Shown: one piece after another, positions 56,359 through 64,000 of the stretch
How the letters are laid out: each line of letters starts with the position of its first letter
How positions within the stretch are numbered: position 1 is the first letter of the stretch
Origin: JBDIAG01 sp963835085
GTDB taxonomy: Bacteria > Actinomycetota > Actinomycetes > Actinomycetales > CAWJMD01
Assembly (NCBI GenBank): GCA_963835085.1
Contig: CAWIED010000004.1
Location: forward strand, 142,667 to 206,666
Length of the DNA stretch: 64,000 nt
Direction: 5' to 3'
Translations under genes and position numbers: made by a program
Notes under the pieces: model-generated
What the model saw: the letters and a program-made list of their open reading frames with translations, nothing else
What the model was told of the DNA's origin: nothing
The model's database searches: none

Positions 56359-56970
56359 GTGAGGATCGGAGTGCTCGCCCTGCAGGGCGATGTGGCGAAC
56401 CATCTGCGGCTGCTCGCCGGGTGCGGGGTCGACGGGGTCTCTGTGCGCCGGGAGAGCGAACTGGCCGAGCTGGACGGGCTGGTGATCCCGGGCGGCGAGT
56501 CGAGCGTGATGGACAAGCTGGCGCGCCGGGTCGGCCTGTACGACCCGCTGCGGCAACGGATCTCGGACGGCCTGCCGGTGCTGGGCACCTGCGCCGGGAT
56601 GATCATGCTGGCCGAACGCGTCACCGGCGCCATCGAGGGCCAGCAGAGTCTGGGTGGCCTCGACATCACCGTGCGCCGCAACGCCTTCGGGCGGCAGGTC
56701 GACTCGTTCGAGGCCGATCTCGTTGTCGAGGGCATCGCTGAACCGAGCGAGACGTTCCGCGCGGTGTTCATCCGGGCACCGTGGGTCGAGCAGGTCGCTC
56801 CGGGGGTGGAGGTGCTCGCCAGCTACCAGGCCCACGGCTCCGCTGCGGCCGACCAGAAACTGCATCCGGTGGCGGTACGGCAGGGGGCGCTGATGGCCAC
56901 GAGCTTCCACCCCGAGCTCACCGGGGACGATCGCATCCACCGGGCCTTCGTCGCGCTCGCCCGCGGCTGA
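56359..56970 (+). CDS. pdxT: Pyridoxal 5'-phosphate synthase glutaminase subunit PdxT
   Basis: This 203-residue glutaminase feeds ammonia to PdxS. RIGVLALQGDVANHL, IPGGESSVMDKLARR, LGTCAGMIML with the nucleophile Cys (about residue 79), and the catalytic ATSFHPELTGD His/Glu are present. GTG 56356 or 56359 can start it. A TACGAT at 56347-56352 would place the RNA start at or next to the GTG, so the mRNA may be leaderless and separate from pdxS. Confidence 0.95.
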   Translation: MRIGVLALQGDVANHLRLLAGCGVDGVSVRRESELAELDGLVIPGGESSVMDKLARRVGLYDPLRQRISDGLPVLGTCAGMIMLAERVTGAIEGQQSLGGLDITVRRNAFGRQVDSFEADLVVEGIAEPSETFRAVFIRAPWVEQVAPGVEVLASYQAHGSAAADQKLHPVAVRQGALMATSFHPELTGDDRIHRAFVALARG

Positions 56971-56980
56971 GGACGCACCG

Positions 56981-57016
56981 AGAAATAAGCGCAGCGGTCA
57001 TTTCCTGGCGGGCCCT
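56981..57016. repeat. Relative of the CGCCCAGAAACCGA repeat, inverted
   Basis: AGAAATAAGCGC and TTTCCTGGCGGGCCCT match the reverse complement of the element at 32568-32617. It lies between pdxT and the groES control region. This copy is reduced to about 36 bases. Confidence 0.6.
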
Positions 57017-57062
57017 GACGCCTGGCTCCAGCGGAGCGGCCGGTCGCGCGATCAAGCTCATG

Positions 57063-57089
57063 TTGGCACTCGGGTTGACCGAGTGCTAA
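57063..57089. promoter_or_regulatory. CIRCE operator (HrcA site)
   Basis: TTGGCACTC, nine bases, GAGTGCTAA: the CIRCE inverted repeat with one mismatch in the left half from the consensus TTAGCACTC-N9-GAGTGCTAA. HrcA, not encoded here, binds it to repress groES-groEL until heat stress. Confidence 0.93.
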
Positions 57090-57104
57090 TGGCGGACATA
57101 GAGT
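57075..57104 (+). promoter_or_regulatory. groES-groEL promoter overlapping CIRCE
   Basis: TTGACC (57075-57080) and TAGAGT (57099-57104) are 18 bases apart. The -35 box lies across the centre of CIRCE, so HrcA binding would shut out the polymerase. Transcription from about 57111 gives a leader of about 125 bases. Confidence 0.75.
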
Positions 57105-57237
57105 CAGACCTGGCACTCTCCCTGTGTGGGTGCCAGCTCCCGGCCTTGCCACCGGCACCGCGACGACGGTCGGCAGGTCAGCACCAAACTCCATACGAAC
57201 AGACAAGCTTCGACTCATGAGAAGGGGAGGTCCGCCA

Positions 57238-57534
57238 GTGTCGGTCTCCATCAAGCCGCTCGAAGACCGGATCGTCGTCAAGGCCGTTGAGGCCGAGCAG
57301 ACGACCAAGTCGGGTCTGGTCATTCCGGACACCGCCAAGGAGAAGCCCCAGGAGGGCGAGGTTCTCGCTGTTGGCCCCGGCCGGGTCGACGACAACGGCA
57401 AGCGCGTCCCGCTCGACGTGGCCGTGGGTGACAAGGTCATCTACTCCAAGTACGGCGGCACCGAGGTCAAGTACGGCGGCGAAGAGCTGCTCATCCTCTC
57501 CGCGCGCGACGTTCTGGCGATCGTCAACGCCTGA
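57238..57534 (+). CDS. groES: Co-chaperonin GroES
   Basis: This 98-residue protein has IKPLEDRIVVKAVEAEQTTKSGLVIPDTAKEKPQEGEV, including the mobile loop (residues about 17-33) that docks to GroEL, and GDKVIYSKYGGTEVKYGGEELLIL. The GTG at 57238 follows GGGGAGG and gives the usual length; the frame is open further upstream. groEL begins 128 bases after its stop. Confidence 0.97.
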   Translation: MSVSIKPLEDRIVVKAVEAEQTTKSGLVIPDTAKEKPQEGEVLAVGPGRVDDNGKRVPLDVAVGDKVIYSKYGGTEVKYGGEELLILSARDVLAIVNA

Positions 57535-57662
57535 GCTCACCCCTGCCCCGCGTACCCGTTCTCGGGTAGCCGGCAGGCCTGACACGCCCCGGTGGGCCGG
57601 CTCCGCCGGCGCCGGGGCGTCGTCCATATTCACGAACGACGAAAGCACAGACAAGGAACCCA

Positions 57663-59279
<1,617 letters not shown>

Positions 59280-59299
59280 CCCAGCCCGCACATAACGAA

Positions 59300-59328
59300 A
59301 GGGGCCGCACCCGATGGGTGCGGCCCCT
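59300..59328 (+). terminator. Terminator after groEL
   Basis: GGGGCCGCACCC (59301-59312) pairs perfectly with GGGTGCGGCCCC (59316-59327) over a three-base loop, 21 bases past the stop. There is no T-run, which is common in actinobacterial terminators. Confidence 0.75.
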
Positions 59329-59407
59329 GCCGTTCGGCCGGAAGAGTTCTCGAGCGGCTCGAAGGGGATCAGTCGCTCGGACGAGTTCCTAGCCGGCAGC
59401 CAAGTCC

Positions 59408-59692
59408 TCAAGCGGTGAGGCCCAGAATCCGTTCCCGTTCGTCTTCGGTGAGCCCACCCCAGACGCCGTAAGCCTCGCGCGAGCGCAGGGCGTGGGCGCG
59501 GCACTTCTCGATCACAGGGCAGGAGCGGCACACCGCGACCGCAGCGGCGTCGCGTTGCCGGCGGCGGGGGCCGCGCTCGCCCTCCGGGTGGAAGAAGAGA
59601 GCGTTGTCGAGGTTGCGACAAGCGCCCAGGTGCTGCCATTCCCACAGATCCGCGATCGGACCGGGGAGCCGCGAAATCTCTGTCATGACCAA
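59408..59692 (-). CDS. whiD: WhiB-family iron-sulfur regulator, WhiD-like
   Basis: This 94-residue protein has the four cluster cysteines Cys25, Cys55, Cys58 and Cys64 (GAC; CRSCPVIEKC) and the GVWGG turn before a basic C-terminus. It would bind a [4Fe-4S] cluster and act on sigma factor-dependent transcription. It is assigned as WhiD-like mainly because in Streptomyces whiD lies next to bldM, near guaB and groES-groEL, as here. An ATG at residue 3 is an equal start choice. Confidence 0.88.
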   Translation of the reverse strand: MVMTEISRLPGPIADLWEWQHLGACRNLDNALFFHPEGERGPRRRQRDAAAVAVCRSCPVIEKCRAHALRSREAYGVWGGLTEDERERILGLTA

Positions 59693-60164
59693 CTAACTCC
59701 TGTCTCGCACACGAGCCGGATGTATGACTCGCGGCAGGGCTTCATCGATCCACCCCACGACATACAGTGTAAAGGGTGCAACCTTACAGTGGTATCCCGG
59801 CGAGTAACCTTTTTGGTGAAGATGTATGGATCGCTGTGCTGACACCGTCGAGCCGACCAGAACCGCGCCGATGCGAGGGCTGGGGGCGCTCTCCCGGCAC
59901 CCGAAGGCGTGTGGTGACATTTAGCCTGCAACAATAGAATTCGGACACTTGACATGCCACAAGGCGCGTCCGATGCTGAGCGGGGCTGGCGTTCGTCGTC
60001 AGCACCGGTGACGAGTCGACCCGGCCTGCGAGCAGGAAGGCCCTCTACGCGAATCGCTCAGGTTGGGACACTCTGGTGCCGAATGATCATGTGGGCGCTC
60101 CTGGCCAGGGGCGACTTACAGCTTGCGAACCCGCGGGCTGCGACGGGTAGGCCGAGGTGGTGAC
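59693..60164. promoter_or_regulatory. Divergent control region of whiD and bldM
   Basis: No gene lies in these 470 bases. On the minus strand, TTGCACCC followed by TTTACACTGTATG (about 59790-59762) could be the whiD promoter. The part next to bldM is less clear; GAGGTGG at 60155-60161 is its ribosome site. Base composition near 59690-59840 is lower in GC than the surroundings, as expected for promoters. Confidence 0.4.
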
Positions 60165-60773
60165 ATGTCGACGGTGCTGGTCTGTGACGATTCGGCGACG
60201 GTGCGCGAGATGCTCAAGCGCAACGTGGCTGGCGTTCCGGGAGTGACCCGGGTGATCGTTGCTGCGAGCGGGGAGGAATGCCTGGCCAAGTGGCCGGTGG
60301 AACGCCCGAGTGTGGTGCTCCTCGACGTGCGCATGCCGGGAGTGGGTGGAGTAGAAACCACCAAGCAGCTTCTCGAGCGTCACCCCGAGGCATGCGTGGT
60401 CATGCTGTGCGGCCCCGAAGACGCCGAGGGCATCTCCCGGGCGATCCTCAACGGGGCGCGCGGCTACATCACCAAGGACGCCCCGCGCGAGGAGCTCTCC
60501 GCCGCGGTCCTGCACATCATCACCGAGGGTCGGCGCACCAACGGCGAACAGCGGGTCGGCGGTCCGGCACCCAAGGCGCCCGATCTCACCGAGCGTGAGG
60601 TGCAGGTGCTCACCGGGATGAGCCGGGGCCGCAGCAACGCCGAGATCGGCCGCGAGCTGTTCCTTTCCGAAGACACGGTGAAGACCCACGCCCGCCGGCT
60701 TTTCCGCAAGCTCGGTGCCGCCGACCGTGCGCAGGCGGTGGCTGTGGGGTTCCGCACAGGAGTTGTGCGTTAA
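60165..60773 (+). CDS. bldM: BldM-type response regulator
   Basis: This 202-residue regulator has a receiver domain (Asp8/9, Asp54, Lys104) and a LuxR HTH: LTEREVQVLTGMSRGRSNAEIGRELFLSEDTVKTHARRLFRKLGAADRAQAVAVGFR, nearly the same as Streptomyces BldM. The usual Thr after the fourth strand is Cys82 (VVMLCGP), so the switch pocket is atypical, as in BldM, which works without phosphorylation. No kinase is adjacent. ATG 60165 is preferred; the frame extends 14 codons upstream. Confidence 0.92.
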   Translation: MSTVLVCDDSATVREMLKRNVAGVPGVTRVIVAASGEECLAKWPVERPSVVLLDVRMPGVGGVETTKQLLERHPEACVVMLCGPEDAEGISRAILNGARGYITKDAPREELSAAVLHIITEGRRTNGEQRVGGPAPKAPDLTEREVQVLTGMSRGRSNAEIGRELFLSEDTVKTHARRLFRKLGAADRAQAVAVGFRTGVVR

Positions 60774-60998
60774 GGGCGCTCTCCGGCACCCATGTGCTGC
60801 CTCGTGTGTACCGGATCGACACCGTCCGCTCACTCGAAACCCCAGCCAGGGAATGGGTTCACCTGCCCGGCCGTTAGCATGGTCCTCCGAGCAGCCGGTA
60901 TTTGCCGGCCCGATGAGAGGCGCTCTGCAACGTGAGCTTGAGCCGTGTTGCCCCGTGCGGCACCCATGTCGAACCACCGTTCGCGAACCGAGGTCAAC

Positions 60999-62489
60999 GT
61001 GCCTGAGATCGATTTCGCGCCTCTGGCGCTGACCTTCGACGACGTCCTGCTCCAGCCCGGAGCCAGCGACGTCATTCCCGCAGATGCGTCCGTGGCCACC
61101 AGGCTCTCCCGCCGGATCACCCTCAGCATTCCGCTGGTGTCGTCGGCCATGGACACCGTGACCGAGTCGCGGATGGCCATCGCCATGGCTCGCCAGGGCG
61201 GTCTCGGCGTGTTGCACCGCAATCTCTCCATCGACGAGCAGGCGCACCAGATCGACGTGGTCAAGCGCTCCGAGGCGGGCATGGTCTCCGATCCGGTCAC
61301 CACGAGCCCGGATGCCACGCTGGCCGAGGTTGACGCCCAGTGCGCGCAGTACCGCATCTCCGGATTGCCGGTGGTAGACGCCGACGGCGTCCTGGTGGGA
61401 ATCATCACCAACCGCGACCTGCGCTGGGAGCAGGACATGTCCCGCCCCGTGCGCGAGGTCATGACCCGGATGCCCCTGGTCACCGCACCCATGGGTGTCG
61501 ACGCAGACCGGGCGATGCACCTGCTGCAGCGCCACAAGATCGAGAAGCTGCCGCTCATCGACGGCGAAGGCAAACTGCGCGGCCTTATCACCGTCAAAGA
61601 CTTCACGAAGTCGGAGAAGTACCCGCTCGCAACCAAGGACGATGCCGGCCGGCTGCGGGTCGGGGCGGCGATCGGCTTCTTCGGCGATGCGTGGCAGCGT
61701 GCCATGACGCTCGTCGAGGCAGGTGTCGACGCGGTCTTCGTCGATACCGCCAACGGGCAGTCGACAGCCGTAGTCGACATGATTCGCCAGTTGAAGGCTG
61801 AAAAGGCTTGTGCCGGTGTAGATGTCATCGGCGGCAACATCGCCACCGAGGCGGGTGCCAAGGCTCTGGTCGATGCCGGGGCCGACGGGGTGAAGGTGGG
61901 TGTCGGGCCCGGCTCGATCTGCACCACCCGGGTTGTGGCCGGCGTGGGCGTGCCTCAGGTGACAGCCATTCACGACGCTGCGAGAGCCTGCGTGGCTGCC
62001 GGGGTCCCGGTGATCGGCGACGGCGGCCTGCAGTACTCCGGCGACATCGCCAAGGCACTCGTGGCCGGGGCCGACACGGTGATGCTGGGTTCACTGTTGG
62101 CCGGTTGCGACGAGAGCCCGGGCGAGCTCGTGTTCATCAACGGAAAGCAGTTCAAGACCTACCGCGGCATGGGCTCGCTAGGCGCCGCGACCTCCCGCGG
62201 CCGGGGGGTGTCGTACTCCAAAGACCGTTACTTCCAGGGCGAGGCCAGCGACGACGCCTTCATCGCCGAGGGCATCGAGGGCCAGGTGCCCTACCGCGGC
62301 CCGCTTGCCGCCGTGGTCTACCAACTGGTGGGTGGCCTGCGGCAGTCGATGATGTACGTGGGTTCGCCCACCGTGCCGCTGCTCAAGGAGCGGGGCCGGT
62401 TCGTACGCATCACGGCGTCGGGGCTCAAGGAGTCGCACCCGCACGACATCCAGATGACCGTCGAGGCGCCCAACTATTCGGCGCGTTAG
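60999..62489 (+). CDS. guaB: IMP dehydrogenase
   Basis: This 496-residue enzyme oxidises IMP to XMP for GTP synthesis. LTFDDVLLQPGASDVIP starts the barrel, two CBS domains span about residues 95-215, and the catalytic Cys lies in VGVGPGSICTTRVVAGVGVPQ. The flap MGSLGAATSRGRGVSYSKDRYF is present. GTG 60999 has GAGG six bases upstream and gives the usual N-terminus; ATG 60966 is in frame and adds 11 residues. A 19-base repeat overlaps the stop. Confidence 0.93.
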   Translation: MPEIDFAPLALTFDDVLLQPGASDVIPADASVATRLSRRITLSIPLVSSAMDTVTESRMAIAMARQGGLGVLHRNLSIDEQAHQIDVVKRSEAGMVSDPVTTSPDATLAEVDAQCAQYRISGLPVVDADGVLVGIITNRDLRWEQDMSRPVREVMTRMPLVTAPMGVDADRAMHLLQRHKIEKLPLIDGEGKLRGLITVKDFTKSEKYPLATKDDAGRLRVGAAIGFFGDAWQRAMTLVEAGVDAVFVDTANGQSTAVVDMIRQLKAEKACAGVDVIGGNIATEAGAKALVDAGADGVKVGVGPGSICTTRVVAGVGVPQVTAIHDAARACVAAGVPVIGDGGLQYSGDIAKALVAGADTVMLGSLLAGCDESPGELVFINGKQFKTYRGMGSLGAATSRGRGVSYSKDRYFQGEASDDAFIAEGIEGQVPYRGPLAAVVYQLVGGLRQSMMYVGSPTVPLLKERGRFVRITASGLKESHPHDIQMTVEAPNYSAR

Positions 62490-62504
62490 GGCCAATGCCG
62501 TTCG
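62486..62504 (+). repeat. 19-base repeat TTAGGGCCAATGCCGTTCG, copy 2
   Basis: It covers the guaB stop codon (TAG 62487-62489) and is identical to 44230-44248. Similarity extends to about 62545 with gaps. Confidence 0.85.
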
Positions 62505-62564
62505 GTCCGCTGTCAGGTTCGATTGTCAGGATTTTCGTGTCGAGTGTCGCGGGGCAGGTTCGGC

Positions 62565-62591
62565 GGGGTTAGGGCTAACCGCTCTAACCCC
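62565..62591 (+). terminator. Hairpin downstream of guaB
   Basis: GGGGTTAG (62565-62572) pairs with CTAACCCC (62584-62591) over an 11-base loop, 75 bases after the guaB stop. It is a candidate terminator without a T-run. Confidence 0.5.
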
Positions 62592-62640
62592 TGATAGCCC
62601 GTGGCAGACGAGGCTAGCGACAAGACCGCCGCCAACGCCT

Positions 62641-62885
62641 GGCGAGCCGGCAACAGATGGGCCAGTTCGACGTGGCAGCCCAGCTGCATAGGAGCTGAGC
62701 CGGGGACTGGCGGATGGAGCCTGGCGGTGAAAGCCGCAGTCTGCCCGACTTCTTCCCAAAAGGAGGTTCTGACGGCGGCAGGCCTCGGGTTTCCTGCGCT
62801 ATGGCGATGCCCCGTCCGGTGGGGCATCGCCATAGCGTCAGAAACCGCCCCCGTTCACAGCCCTGCCGAAGCCGGACTCGACCCC
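62641..62885 (-). repeat. 250-base element with central palindrome, copy 2 (inverted)
   Basis: Read on the minus strand it matches 44476-44730 over its length: GGGGTCGAGTC, GCAGGGCTGTGA, the 15-bp inverts at 62799-62813/62821-62835, and CGAACTGGCCCA at the far end. It lies between guaB and the IS element. Confidence 0.8.
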
Positions 62886-62936
62886 TTAGCCTCGATCCAC
62901 CGATCGGGTTTGGTGTGTTGAGTGTGCCGTAACAGC

Positions 62937-63007
62937 GAAGATGCCCTCTGGGCTGGGAGTTTGGGACTTGCGAGGTTCCAAAGGACTCATCCAAGGAGGG
63001 CATCTTC
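62937..63007 (+). promoter_or_regulatory. Leader hairpin that would hide the transposase ribosome site
   Basis: GAAGATGCCCTC (62937-62948) is exactly complementary to GAGGGCATCTTC (62996-63007). The second arm contains most of the GGAGG ribosome site (62995-62999), and the ATG is at 63011. RNA started far upstream would form the hairpin and block translation. Confidence 0.7.
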
Positions 63008-63010
63008 AAG

Positions 63011-64000
63011 ATGCGACTCTCTCATACTCTGGCTCGGACGTCGGTGGCGTTCGATGAGCCGAATCTCGTGTCGTCGGCCGGACTGGTTCCAGTGCTGGCG
63101 TTGGCGGATGCTGCTGGGCTGCGGGAGCTGGCTGATGAGCATCTCTCGGTTCCCACGGACAAGGGTGCGAACGCCGGGTTGAAGGTCGCTTCGCTGGTCG
63201 GCGGGATGGTCGCGGGCGCGGACTCGATTGATGACATGGCCGTGGTGCGGCACGGTGGGATGGGCCGGGTCTTTGCCCGGGTTTATGCGCCCTCGACGCT
63301 GGGGTCGTTCCTGCGGGCGTTCACGTTCGGTCATGTCCGTCAGCTCGATGCGATCGCCTCTCGGTTCCTGATCGCGTTGGCCGGGCTCACCGGCCTGCTG
63401 GGTATCGGGACTCCCCGGGTCGGGGACGACGACGAGGCGGGGTACGCGTTGCTGGATGTCGATGACACGATCATCGAGGTCCACGGCCACGCCAAGCAGG
63501 GCGCCGGGTTCGGCTACTCCAAGGTGCGGGGGCTCAACGCGCTACTGGCCACGCTCACGACCGCGACGGCGGCACCGGTGATCGTGGCTCAACGGCTCCG
63601 CAAAGGTGCGTGTGGGTCGCCGCGTGGCGCCAAGCGGCTGGTCGCCGACGCGGTCAGGACCAGCCGACGACTACTCGGCACAGCTCGACTGGTGCTGGTG
63701 CGGATGGACTCCGCGTTCTACGGCCGCGGGCCCGTGCACGCAGCCCTGGCCGGTGGCGCCGCGGTCTCGGTCACCGCACGGATGACCACCACGATCAAGA
63801 AGGCGATCACCACCATCGACCAGGACGCATGGACGCCGATCGAGTACACCGACGCCATCTTCGAGGAGGAGACACAGACGTGGATCTCCCGTGCCGACGT
63901 CGCCGAGATCGACTTCACGGCCTTCGCCTCGGCCAGGAAGTCCGAGCAGGTTCCCGGCCGGCTGGTCGTGCGCCGGATCCCCGACGTCCACGCCAAGACT
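63011..64000 (+). mobile_element. IS1380-family transposase gene, 5' part
   Basis: From ATG 63011 the frame is open for 330 codons and runs off the window. MRLSHTLARTSVAFDEPNLVSSAGLVPVLALADAAGL, SIDDMAVVRHGGMGRVF, YALLDVDDTIIEVHGHAKQGAGFGYSKVRGLNALLA and LVRMDSAFYGRG, with the DDE-type aspartates in LLDVDDT and RMDSAFY, fit IS1380-type DDE transposases. The element appears intact so far. Its left terminal repeat should lie between 62886 and 62936 but could not be fixed. Confidence 0.9.

Overview
The window is high-GC DNA with dense genes from an actinobacterium, probably a member of the Propionibacteriales. This is inferred from gene content and order: a joined spc/alpha ribosomal operon, rplQ with a long acidic/alanine-rich tail, a groES-groEL-whiD-bldM-guaB block like the one in Streptomyces, PdxST-type vitamin B6 synthesis, and many GTG starts with TGA/ATG or GTGA overlaps. 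No tRNA, rRNA or CRISPR array was seen.

Layout. Positions 1-4.5 kb hold the second half of the spc operon (rpsQ end to rplO) and end at a strong hairpin terminator. The usually continuous run rplO-secY-adk-map is broken here. A serine hydrolase and a block of inverted repeats sit before secY. A frameshifted M48 peptidase gene, an unknown gene and a 66-bp tandem repeat sit between secY and adk. From 11 to 22 kb come map, infA, rpmJ, rpsM, rpsK, rpsD, rpoA, rplQ, truA, an LLM flavoprotein, rplM-rpsI and glmM. From 23 to 38.7 kb lie coaA, glmS, acpS, a GH38 mannosidase, nnr, a Phd/PIN toxin-antitoxin pair and the alr-hydrolase-tsaE-tsaB-rimI-tsaD string. That string joins cell-wall D-alanine supply to synthesis of the tRNA modification t6A.

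From 38.7 to 53 kb the content is accessory: a SAM methyltransferase, a GH65 phosphorylase with a PfkB kinase, an aidB-like gene with an in-frame stop, a dienelactone hydrolase/ABM/GlxA-type operon, a Gfo/Idh oxidoreductase, and a three-gene signalling operon (histidine kinase, kinase-like membrane protein with a repeat tail, NarL-type regulator). From 53.5 to 57 kb, pdxS and pdxT are separated by gene remnants and a GNAT gene. From 57 to 62.5 kb is the heat-shock/development block with a CIRCE operator, groES, groEL, whiD, bldM and guaB. The window ends inside an IS1380-type transposase gene.

Two themes stand out. The gaps between genes carry at least five families of short palindromic repeats, each in two or more copies in this one window. 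Three long genes (M48 peptidase, tsaD, aidB) are broken by single-base changes. Because tsaD is normally essential, these changes may partly be sequence errors and need checking against reads.
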